Assembly (NCBI GenBank): GCA_002309695.1
Contig: DBXV01000005.1
Coordinates: 44,579-98,592 of the forward strand
DNA: 54,014 bases
Direction: 5' to 3'
Origin: Myxococcales bacterium UBA1203
GTDB taxonomy: Bacteria > Myxococcota > Myxococcia > Myxococcales > UBA5297
Part shown: positions 1 to 6,904 of the stretch, piece after piece
Position numbering within the stretch: position 1 is the stretch's first letter
How the letters are laid out: every line of letters starts with the position of its first letter
Made by a program: the position numbers and the translations under genes
Notes under the pieces: generated by a model
The model's input: only the letters and a program-made list of their open reading frames with translations
What the model was told of the DNA's origin: nothing
Databases searched by the model: none

Positions 1-404
1 GTGCCCCACCACACGGGGCCGCCGATGAATACGGTGTCATAGCCGCTCAAGTCGGGAATTTTGCCTTCATACGGTGGAAGCTCGCCGTTTTGAGCCTCTT
101 TTTTCGCCAGCTGCGTGAGCGGCGTGTATTCCATGCCGTCATATTTGTGCGTCACAATTTCAAACTGCGCCGCGCCGGTAATTTCGCTGATGTAATCCGC
201 CACAATTTTCGTATTGCCGACTTCGATATTGCCCACGCTGTAATTGTCGCCTGCGTGAGAGAAAAAGACAACGATGGATTTCTTCATTGTTTTATTTCCT
301 TTCGTTTCATTTTTCTCATTGGGTGAATTTCCGCCCGCAGCCATCAGGAGCAGACAGACAGCCGTCAGCATCATCGCCTTTATAATAAACATAATTTTTC
401 TCAT
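1..404 (-). CDS. Flavodoxin (Flavodoxin_4-like), partial at window edge
   Basis: Only the N-terminal part is present; the gene runs off the left edge. The reading frame gives a hydrophobic leader of about 39 residues and then the flavodoxin start MKKSIVVFFSHAGDNYSVG, followed by a stretch ending FIGGPVWWGT, the usual FMN-binding landmarks of secreted or soluble flavodoxins related to Flavodoxin_4. The ATG at 404 adds a signal-like leader (KAMMLTAVCLLLMAAGG) without a good lipobox. The ATG at 287 has a purine-rich AAAGGA about 9 nt upstream, so a cytoplasmic form starting there is equally possible. Such flavodoxins often sit beside aldo/keto reductases and LysR regulators, as here. The redox partner cannot be told from the fragment. 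Confidence 0.72.
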   Translation of the reverse strand, partial: MRKIMFIIKAMMLTAVCLLLMAAGGNSPNEKNETKGNKTMKKSIVVFFSHAGDNYSVGNIEVGNTKIVADYISEITGAAQFEIVTHKYDGMEYTPLTQLAKKEAQNGELPPYEGKIPDLSGYDTVFIGGPVWWG

Positions 405-433
405 GAAATTACCCTCATGAATATGAAAAAAAT

Positions 434-1120
434 TCATTCCATTCCCAACATCAAATTTTTCAAATCCGCAGCTTCTTCCTGACATTTTATTGTGTTGGAG
501 GCTTCCTTCCGAGAAGACGCATTACATTTTGATTTCTGTTTTTCCGGGTCGAGCATTTTGATGACGCGGGCTGGCGTGCCGACGACAATGGCATTATCGG
601 GAACGTCGTGCGTCACAATGGCCCCAGACCCCACAATGGCATTTTCGCCCACGGTCACACCCGGCATGATAATAGCCCGCGCACCAATCCAGGCGAATTT
701 CTTAATGTGGACGGGCCTGCAGATGCAGATGTGGCGCTCGTAGGGGTCGTGATTCACCGTGAGCACCGTCACCTGCGGCGCGATCTGAACACCCTCCTCA
801 ATCGTAACGCCTGCGGCACAGCTGCCCACGAATGAATGGTTGATGAATGCCCCCGGCGCAATGTGGGTCTGATTGCCAAAGTCAATGGTGAATGGCTGGA
901 GAATGCGCGTCCCGGACATATCACATCCAAAAATTTCATTCAGAACGGCGGAATAATCCTCATCTGGACGAAAATCCAGATTGAGCCGATGACAGAGGAC
1001 GCGGGTGCGCATCATTTCATCAACAGCGGGTTTGAAATAATCCGCCGTCAAATCCACGCGGTCGCCGTCGTGCAGCATCTGAAAGACATTCTTCTTGTTT
1101 TCTCTATTTTTATTGTCCAT
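434..1120 (-). CDS. Sugar O-acetyltransferase, maltose/galactoside acetyltransferase type
   Basis: Left-handed beta-helix acyltransferase of the maltose/galactoside O-acetyltransferase group, which transfers acetyl from acetyl-CoA to a sugar hydroxyl in the cytoplasm. The N-terminal helical domain (FQMLHDGDRVDLTADYF) is followed by hexapeptide repeats. The segment VNHDPYERH carries the catalytic-His region, and PGVTVGENAIVGSGAIVTHD and VVGTPARVIK are the family's closing coils. The start at 1120 is preferred because GAGGA lies 4 nt upstream; an upstream ATG at 1153 lacks a Shine-Dalgarno. The last 45 residues or so (after KMLDPEKQ) are a charged extension beyond the usual family end. It follows the flavodoxin in tandem, ending 29 nt upstream of that gene's distal start. 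Confidence 0.87.
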   Translation of the reverse strand: MDNKNRENKKNVFQMLHDGDRVDLTADYFKPAVDEMMRTRVLCHRLNLDFRPDEDYSAVLNEIFGCDMSGTRILQPFTIDFGNQTHIAPGAFINHSFVGSCAAGVTIEEGVQIAPQVTVLTVNHDPYERHICICRPVHIKKFAWIGARAIIMPGVTVGENAIVGSGAIVTHDVPDNAIVVGTPARVIKMLDPEKQKSKCNASSRKEASNTIKCQEEAADLKNLMLGME

Positions 1121-1574
1121 GTTGTCCTCAGAAGTAAATGATAAATTCTGCATGTATATCTGGGGTGGGGAAATATTGTTTGAGCAACATCCTCTGATTA
1201 AGCATGCTGAATAATTTTTCCCATGAATGTTCGAGAAAATATTATTCAGAAATTCTTAGAGAAGTATTATTATTTCGACAACATCCTTTGAGTAAATAAA
1301 TTCGGGTATTTTCCTCTGAACAGCCAGACATAAACTTACCCAAAGGATATTGTCGGATTAATAATCTTCTAATATATTCAGAGGAATCCGACTCTCTAAC
1401 TTTCCAATCGGACAGCTGCGAAAAGCATTCATCAGAAGTGAAGGGCTTTCTCGTTTATTCACAGGGAAAAACAGCGGATTCGTTCACCCTGAAAATGCTG
1501 CCGGATTAATCTCCCAAATCCCCCAGCTCTCTGTCCAAGTGCCTTATTTTTCAGCGGTAATTCACAGGATGAAA
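1121..1574. repeat. A/T-rich non-coding stretch with degenerate ~20-nt repeats in both orientations
   Basis: No credible gene lies between the acetyltransferase and the aldo/keto reductase. A motif of about 20 nt appears at 1276-1295 and, inverted, at 1336-1355 with 18 of 20 positions matching. A weaker direct copy (15/20) lies at 1182-1201. A perfect 10-bp inverted pair, TTCCTCTGAA at 1311-1320 and TTCAGAGGAA at 1377-1386, interleaves with it, giving an A-B-A'-B' order. What the repeats do is not evident. Confidence 0.5.
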
Positions 1575-2438
1575 TTATCCGTGGATATTCCAACTTCCAA
1601 TCATTTTGACAAAAGCGGCGTCAAAGTGATTCACGATTTCGCTGTGTCCAAGGTCGAGCTGGGCGATGGCTGCCATGTCTTCATCGGAAAGTGAAAAGTC
1701 CCAGATGTCGATATTCTGCGCCATGCGTTCTCTGTGGACGCTCTTGGGGATGACCACGACGCCGCGCTGCACATTCCAGCGCAGTGCAGTCTGCGCCGCT
1801 GACTTGCCGTATTTACTGCCGATCTTTGCCAGAACAGGGTGGCTGAAAATGTTGTTTCGGCCCTCGGCAAAGGGCCCCCATGCCTCGGGAACAATGCCCA
1901 ATTCCTTCATCACTCTCAGTGCGCTTTCCTGCTGGAAAAAGGGATGCAGCTCAATCTGATTGACGGCGGGAGTAATTTTATTGTGAAGGCAAAAATCCAT
2001 TAAAACGTGAGGATACATATTGCAGACGCCAATGGCGCGGATTTTTCCCTCCGCATGCAATTCCTCCATGGCACGCCAGGCGCCGTAATAGTCGCCCATG
2101 GGCTGGTGGATTAAATACAGATCGAGAAACTCCAGCCCCAGCTTGCGCAGAGAGCATTCAAAAGCGCGGTGAGTGTTTTCGTATCCCGCATCCTGAACCC
2201 AGAGTTTGGTTGTAATAAATAAATCCCCGCGCTTCACCGTGCCGTCGGCAATTTTTCGGGCGACGGCTTTTCCCACGGCCTCCTCATTCATATAGGCCGC
2301 CGCCGTGTCAATAAGCCGGTAGCCCGCATCGATGGCATCCATGACGGCCTGCGCACATACCGCCGCATCGGGCACCTGAAATACGCCGAAGCCTTCCATG
2401 GGCATCTTCACGCCGTTGTTTAATGTTATGCAGTTCAT
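1575..2438 (-). CDS. Aldo/keto reductase
   Basis: NADPH-dependent aldo/keto reductase of 287 residues, the normal size for the prokaryotic 2,5-diketo-gluconate-reductase-like group. It folds as a TIM barrel and reduces aldehydes or ketones. The catalytic tetrad is intact: Asp44 (RLIDTAAAYMNE), Tyr49, Lys78 (FITTKLWV) and His111 (LYLIHQP). The cofactor-binding end is seen in VVIPKSVHRERM. The start has an excellent AGGAGG 7 nt upstream. The gene is divergent from the LysR regulator at 2718, which probably controls it. The substrate cannot be read from sequence. Confidence 0.93.
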   Translation of the reverse strand: MNCITLNNGVKMPMEGFGVFQVPDAAVCAQAVMDAIDAGYRLIDTAAAYMNEEAVGKAVARKIADGTVKRGDLFITTKLWVQDAGYENTHRAFECSLRKLGLEFLDLYLIHQPMGDYYGAWRAMEELHAEGKIRAIGVCNMYPHVLMDFCLHNKITPAVNQIELHPFFQQESALRVMKELGIVPEAWGPFAEGRNNIFSHPVLAKIGSKYGKSAAQTALRWNVQRGVVVIPKSVHRERMAQNIDIWDFSLSDEDMAAIAQLDLGHSEIVNHFDAAFVKMIGSWNIHG

Positions 2439-2630
2439 GGGATTTCCTCCTGTTTCTGTGGGTAAAATGGGGGAGGGGGGTTCACAAAGCTGCTGCTCGG
2501 GAATATATTAAAGGCTGACGGGGCCATGAAGAAGGCGGCGGGCGGGATATGCCGCGCTTTCCGGGAGCGGTATCTCCTTCAGTGCCATGCAAAATATATG
2601 GCCTCAAAAAAGTGTTGTCCAATAGAACTT

Positions 2631-2660
2631 TTGCAAGGTGCTATGCGGTTTTGTTATAGC
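2631..2660 (+). promoter_or_regulatory. Promoter and LysR-type T-N11-A box ahead of the LysR gene
   Basis: TTGCAA (2631-2636), 17 nt, TTATAG (2654-2659) forms a sigma-70-like promoter. The segment 2640-2660 is an imperfect palindrome with GCTAT/ATAGC arms around 11 nt, the T-N11-A layout of LysR-type operators, so the -10 lies inside a likely autoregulatory site. It lies about 200 nt upstream of the divergent aldo/keto reductase start. Inferred from pattern only. Confidence 0.5.
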
Positions 2661-2717
2661 GCTCCTCGATCTTTACGTCGTGGCAGCGAGAGACAGAGAC
2701 TTCAACAGGAGCATGAT

Positions 2718-3581
2718 ATGCTGGAAACCTACATCATCGAACAGCTGGCGGCGCTGGCAGAATATGGAACGCTTTCCAAAGTGTCGGAGGTGCTGCACAT
2801 CTCCCAGCCTGCCATCAGCCGGAGTATGCAAAAAGCGGAAGATGAACTGGGCGTTTCCCTCTTCGTGCGCGGCAAAAACCGCATTGCATTTAATGAATTG
2901 GGCGAGTTGGCGGCCAGACATGCCCGGATTGTCCTGTCCGCACACAACGAGATGATTCGCGCTGTTCGAGAGGCAGACAGAAGGCGCCGGACTTTCAGCT
3001 ATGGTGCTATTGCTCCCGCGCCCATGTGGACGCTGACGCCGCTCCTCTCGCAGCTCTTTCCCGGACAGACGGTGAGCGCCGACCTCCAGGAGACGGAAGA
3101 GTCGCTGGTGGAGGGACTCAATGAGGGAAATTATAATCTCATTGTTTTGCTTCGCCCTCTGGCTGGCGGCGGCTGCTATTCCAGGCCGTTTATGCGCGAG
3201 AAATTGAGCATTTTGCTGCCACGCACGCACCGGCTGGCTGGACGGAAATCTATCTATCTCGCTGATTTATCAGGAGAAAAGCTCCTAATTCACAATAAAA
3301 TCGGATTCTGGTATTCCATCTGTCAGAAAAAAATTCCCCAGGCGATTTTTTTGGAGCAGAGCGAGCTCAGCACGCTGCGGGAAATCGTCAACTCGTCGGA
3401 TTTGCCGTCCTTTGTCACCAATATCTCGGACAACCCCGCCGATCTGCCTCAGAATAAAGTCGCCGTTCCAATTCTGGACAGTGAGGTAAACGTGACGTTT
3501 TACTGCGTCTGCCTGGCGGACAGGCGCCGGGAATATGCGGCGATATTCTCCGCGCTGGAGGATGCGGCACAGCGAATGTGA
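2718..3581 (+). CDS. LysR-family transcriptional regulator
   Basis: The protein (287 residues from this start) has an N-terminal winged helix-turn-helix (LETYIIEQLAALAEYGTLSK through VLHISQPAISRSMQKAEDEL), then a LysR-substrate-type effector domain to the C terminus. The reading frame is open upstream to 2526, but ATG 2718 has AGGAG 6 nt upstream, matches where LysR proteins normally begin, and lies about 50 nt after the predicted promoter, so the longer form is unlikely. It is divergently transcribed from the aldo/keto reductase and probably regulates it. The C-terminal part is less typical than the DNA-binding domain. Confidence 0.88.
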   Translation: MLETYIIEQLAALAEYGTLSKVSEVLHISQPAISRSMQKAEDELGVSLFVRGKNRIAFNELGELAARHARIVLSAHNEMIRAVREADRRRRTFSYGAIAPAPMWTLTPLLSQLFPGQTVSADLQETEESLVEGLNEGNYNLIVLLRPLAGGGCYSRPFMREKLSILLPRTHRLAGRKSIYLADLSGEKLLIHNKIGFWYSICQKKIPQAIFLEQSELSTLREIVNSSDLPSFVTNISDNPADLPQNKVAVPILDSEVNVTFYCVCLADRRREYAAIFSALEDAAQRM

Positions 3582-3706
3582 TGCAGCAACCGCTGTCTCG
3601 TCTCGGACGCGGAAAACTCCCTCTCCCGATCTGAAAGCAAGGGAATTTACCTGAAAAAAGTCTCCTTTGGGCGAGGGGGGGGTGAGGCAATTCCCTGTCA
3701 GTCGCC

Positions 3707-5455
3707 TCACCCCCTCGGAATGTCCCGCGGGATTTTTCTGAACGTGATGTTGTATTGATTCAGCTCCGCTTCGGGAATCGTGCAGAGGTCGGCGTAAATC
3801 ACGTAGCTCTCAGTGCGCTCTCGGATCGTGGCGAGGAATGCGTGGCTGAGCGTGGTCAGACTGTCTTTTTCGTAATAAAAATAATAGCCCGTATTATTGC
3901 GCACTCCCAGAAAGTAGGGATTTTGCGCGCCGGGACTGTCCGGAACAAGGACCGGGAGCGGCGTTCTCGTTTCCATATACCAGATGTATTCGCGGATTTT
4001 GGCGGGCTCGATTTCCTCGTTCAGACTGCCGTCGGGGAGGAGCAGCGCCGGGCCCAGATCGTAAAATGTAAAGCCGCCGCCCGTGCCCTCAGTTTTGTTT
4101 TTGCCTTCGCCGTAGCCGTTGATGACGCGCTTCACGCGTTCGGCGGTAATGCTTTCGGCATAATCCATCATTTCAATGAGGATGAATTTGCGGCTGCCGC
4201 CGTCCCGTTTGTTCATATTCAACACGGCGTGGGCCGTGGTGCCCGAGCCGGCAAAGGAATCGAGGATGACGGCATCCGGGTCTGTTGAAATGTGAAGTAT
4301 TCTTTCAATTAAACGACTTGGCTTGGGCGTGTCGAAGGGCGCCGAGCCGCCGAAAATCGTTTTGATTTCCTTTTTTGCTTCGTCGGTATGACCGCATTCT
4401 TCGTAGTTGAAAAAGTTTGTGGGCAGTCTTCCACCGACAGAATCCAAATATGTTTTTCGACGAATGCCGCCTTTGCCGCCGTTGGTAAAATAAAAGCGCG
4501 GCCACTGTCCTCGTTTGTAAACCGCCTCCGCCTGCTTTCGCGATTCTTCCAGCGATTTCGCGAGGACGATGCCTTTGACATCCTTCCGCACTTCGTCCGC
4601 CGGTATGCCGCAGACTTTTGCCCGTTCGGCCTCGTCGTGAAGGTTTTCCAGTTTGTATTCGCACCACCCGCTCATGTATTCGAGCATGGCGTCCTGCTGA
4701 TAGCGCCAGCAGGCCGTATCGCTCGGATAGAGCATTTTTCCCGTAAAGGGATGCTGAATCGCATAGACCATTCCCTGATGAGTTGCCGCTGCGGGAGCGC
4801 AGGGATTGTCGCTTGTCCAGGGCAATACATCATTATCCGGATTTTTGTATTTGGCATTCATTTCCGCCGTTCTGGGAAGCGGATTCGGCTGCCAGCCGGG
4901 CGTTTTGGAATAGACGATGATGTGCTCCACCTCACTGGGAATGCCCTTGGAATCGTTGCGCGTTGAATAATTGCGCTGCCACGAGATGTTCGACACAAAA
5001 CAGTTCGCCCCGAAAATTTCATCGCAAATCAATTTCAGATTGGCCTGTTCATTATCGTCAATCGAAATAAAAATCGCCCCGTCGTCGCTCAGCAGCTTAT
5101 GCAAAAGCCTGAGCCTCGGATACATCATGCACAGCCATTTATCATGGCGCGTCAAATCCTCCCCCTCTTTGCCCACGGCCTCGCCCAGCCATTTCTTCAT
5201 CTTCGGGTCATTGACATTATCATTATAAATCCACCCCTCATTGCCCGTATTATACGGCGGATCGATATAAATACACTTCACCCGGCCCTCATATTTGGGC
5301 ATCAGCGCCCTGAGCGCCTCCAGATTATCCCCGCGAATAATCATATTGCCGCTTTTTTCGTCGCCGAAGGCATATTTCTCCTCCAGCACGCGAAACGGCA
5401 CCTGCCGGTGGTGATTGATGACCTTGTCTTTTCCAATCCATTCGAGCGTTGGCAT
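3707..5455 (-). CDS. mod: Type III restriction-modification system methyltransferase (Mod)
   Basis: Adenine-N6 DNA methyltransferase of the beta class, 582 residues. The catalytic motif IDPPYNTGNEG (DPPY at residues 65-68) precedes the SAM-binding motif DSFAGSGTTAH (about 399-409), with a long target-recognition region between, the usual order for type III Mod subunits. Mod alone methylates one strand of an asymmetric site, and with Res it forms the restriction complex. An AGGA lies about 10 nt before the start. It is the last gene of a minus-strand locus res - BRO-N gene - mod, separated from the BRO-N gene by repeats and palindromes. The recognition sequence cannot be inferred. Confidence 0.92.
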   Translation of the reverse strand: MPTLEWIGKDKVINHHRQVPFRVLEEKYAFGDEKSGNMIIRGDNLEALRALMPKYEGRVKCIYIDPPYNTGNEGWIYNDNVNDPKMKKWLGEAVGKEGEDLTRHDKWLCMMYPRLRLLHKLLSDDGAIFISIDDNEQANLKLICDEIFGANCFVSNISWQRNYSTRNDSKGIPSEVEHIIVYSKTPGWQPNPLPRTAEMNAKYKNPDNDVLPWTSDNPCAPAAATHQGMVYAIQHPFTGKMLYPSDTACWRYQQDAMLEYMSGWCEYKLENLHDEAERAKVCGIPADEVRKDVKGIVLAKSLEESRKQAEAVYKRGQWPRFYFTNGGKGGIRRKTYLDSVGGRLPTNFFNYEECGHTDEAKKEIKTIFGGSAPFDTPKPSRLIERILHISTDPDAVILDSFAGSGTTAHAVLNMNKRDGGSRKFILIEMMDYAESITAERVKRVINGYGEGKNKTEGTGGGFTFYDLGPALLLPDGSLNEEIEPAKIREYIWYMETRTPLPVLVPDSPGAQNPYFLGVRNNTGYYFYYEKDSLTTLSHAFLATIRERTESYVIYADLCTIPEAELNQYNITFRKIPRDIPRG

Positions 5456-5519
5456 GGTGGGGTGTCCTTGGTTTGAGCTCTTCGCCCCTTCCCTGTTGGG
5501 GCAGGGATAGTTTGACCTC

Positions 5520-5730
5520 TTCCCCTGGCCCCCTCTCCCTGACGGGCGAGGGGGAAATTTTATATGATATTATATCATAATATCGGGTAATGGCGAGGGG
5601 GAGGTTTCATTTGAATGATTTCTTCCATAAAAGTCCCTCCCCGACGGGGAGGGAATTAGGGCGGGGCCTGATAAAGTCCCTCTCCCGAGAGGAGAGGGAT
5701 TTAGGGAGAGGTCAGGAGAATGGCGAGGGA
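5520..5730. repeat. Direct repeat copy 1 beside the BRO-N gene
   Basis: The core at 5594-5715 is nearly identical to 6741-6863, in the same orientation, and contains a perfect palindrome at 5635-5655 (TCCCTCCCC / GGGGAGGGA arms) plus a second CCCTCTC-type hairpin. A/T-rich DNA with a TATGATAT palindrome (about 5562-5580) and further CCCTCTCCC/GGGCGAGGG hairpins lie just upstream. The repeat separates mod from the BRO-N gene and, with the other copy, flanks that gene. Confidence 0.75.
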
Positions 5731-5750
5731 TTTAGGGGTGGGGCCTGCGG

Positions 5751-6653
5751 CTAAAACTCCTCCTCAGATTTTTTCTCATCCAATGGCAGCTGTCTCGTTC
5801 CGATTTCTTTCGCATTCCTGCGGCTGAGGGCTTTTCCGCCGCGTTTTTCCAATGACAGCCGCGCATCGCGGGCAACTTCCGCCCCGGACACGGCGACTTT
5901 CGCACTTTGCGAAAGGCCCTGCGGGTTTTCATTCTGCGAAAGCTCTGTGGCGGAAGCCTCTGCGAGCATATTCAGAATCAGCTCCATGTTGGTCATATTG
6001 TCGCGCAGGTTTTCCTTTTTCAGTCCTTTGAATTCTTTATATTCTTTCGAGGACATATCTGCCCAGGTGCGATACATCAAATCCGTCAGGAGCGCGTATT
6101 CCTTTCCCTTTTTGACGCCGGATTTGTCCCATTCATCGGTCAGCGCCTTGCGCACTTCAATGGATTTAATGCGCTGATTGATCCAGCTTTCGCTGTAACC
6201 GAGCCTGCGGTAATTCTCAATGGCGCGGTCAATGGACAGTTCCGGGTCGGCGCTCTCGTTCAGAATTTCGCTTCCGACCTTTGCCAGCCACAGCTTGAAG
6301 GGCTCAGCCTTCCGGCTCGGAACGGACTGAATGAGGCGCAGAAGCTGTTCCGTGTCGGCCACATCGGTCAGGCGCATCTTGCCGTCCGCCGCAGGCAGCT
6401 TCAACTGGTGACAACTTGTCACCGTTTCATTTCCCTCATCTCTGAGGCGCTGCTTCAGCTTATTCCAATACTTCCGTGCCGTTAAAAAATCCGCACTTTC
6501 CACAAGGATTCCAATCACATCCACAATGGCAAAATACCATTTCTCATGCGCACTGTCCCAGACGGAGCGGATTTTTGTATTCTCGAACAGCTGAATTTTA
6601 TTTTGAACTTCCGATTTTGGGGCTTCTGTTTCCGGCGATTTATTCTCGTTCAT
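5751..6653 (-). CDS. BRO family N-terminal domain protein (DinD-like)
   Basis: Protein of 300 residues with a BRO-N domain at about residues 22-120 (KIRSVWDSAHEKWYFAIVDV and KLPAADGKMRLTDVADTEQL) and the conserved continuation YSESWINQRIKSIEVRKALT and KGLKKENLRDNMTNMELILN known from DinD/BRO proteins. BRO-N domains bind DNA and occur in phage antirepressors. This architecture also turns up next to restriction-modification genes. Here it lies between mod and res on the same strand, flanked by about 122-bp direct repeats, which suggests it entered or can leave as a cassette. Its role in the R-M locus is unknown. Confidence 0.88.
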   Translation of the reverse strand: MNENKSPETEAPKSEVQNKIQLFENTKIRSVWDSAHEKWYFAIVDVIGILVESADFLTARKYWNKLKQRLRDEGNETVTSCHQLKLPAADGKMRLTDVADTEQLLRLIQSVPSRKAEPFKLWLAKVGSEILNESADPELSIDRAIENYRRLGYSESWINQRIKSIEVRKALTDEWDKSGVKKGKEYALLTDLMYRTWADMSSKEYKEFKGLKKENLRDNMTNMELILNMLAEASATELSQNENPQGLSQSAKVAVSGAEVARDARLSLEKRGGKALSRRNAKEIGTRQLPLDEKKSEEEF

Positions 6654-6669
6654 TACATTTCTCCTTCAT

Positions 6670-6880
6670 TGTAAGCCCCTCTCCTTTGGAGAGGTTTTTA
6701 TTTGATATTGTTAAAAAAATATCAGTGAGAATCGGGCGAGGCGAGGGGGAGGTTTCATTTGAATGATTTCTTCCATAAAAGTCCCTCCCCGACGGGGAGG
6801 GATTTAGGTTGGGGCCTGATAAAGTCCCTCTCCGAGAGGGAGAGGGATTTAGGGAGAGGTCAGAAAAATGGAGAGGGTTT
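6670..6880. repeat. Direct repeat copy 2 beside the BRO-N gene
   Basis: The core at 6741-6863 matches 5594-5715 with only a few substitutions and small indels. It includes the same palindrome (6782-6802) and the same CCCTCTCC-type hairpin. It lies upstream of the BRO-N start and downstream of res. The 1.15-kb unit between repeat copies consists of one repeat plus the BRO-N gene. Confidence 0.75.
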
Positions 6881-6904
6881 TGGAGTGAGGCGATTCCCCG
6901 AATC

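Noticed and set aside
2526..2717. N-terminal extension of the LysR protein
   Set aside because: The predicted promoter and operator lie inside it, and the family start with a good Shine-Dalgarno is at 2718.
5480..5750. A stack of CCCTCTCCC/GGGAGAGGG hairpins as ordinary intrinsic terminators
   Set aside because: Most lack T-runs and recur as parts of a repeated unit, so they are listed as repeats instead.
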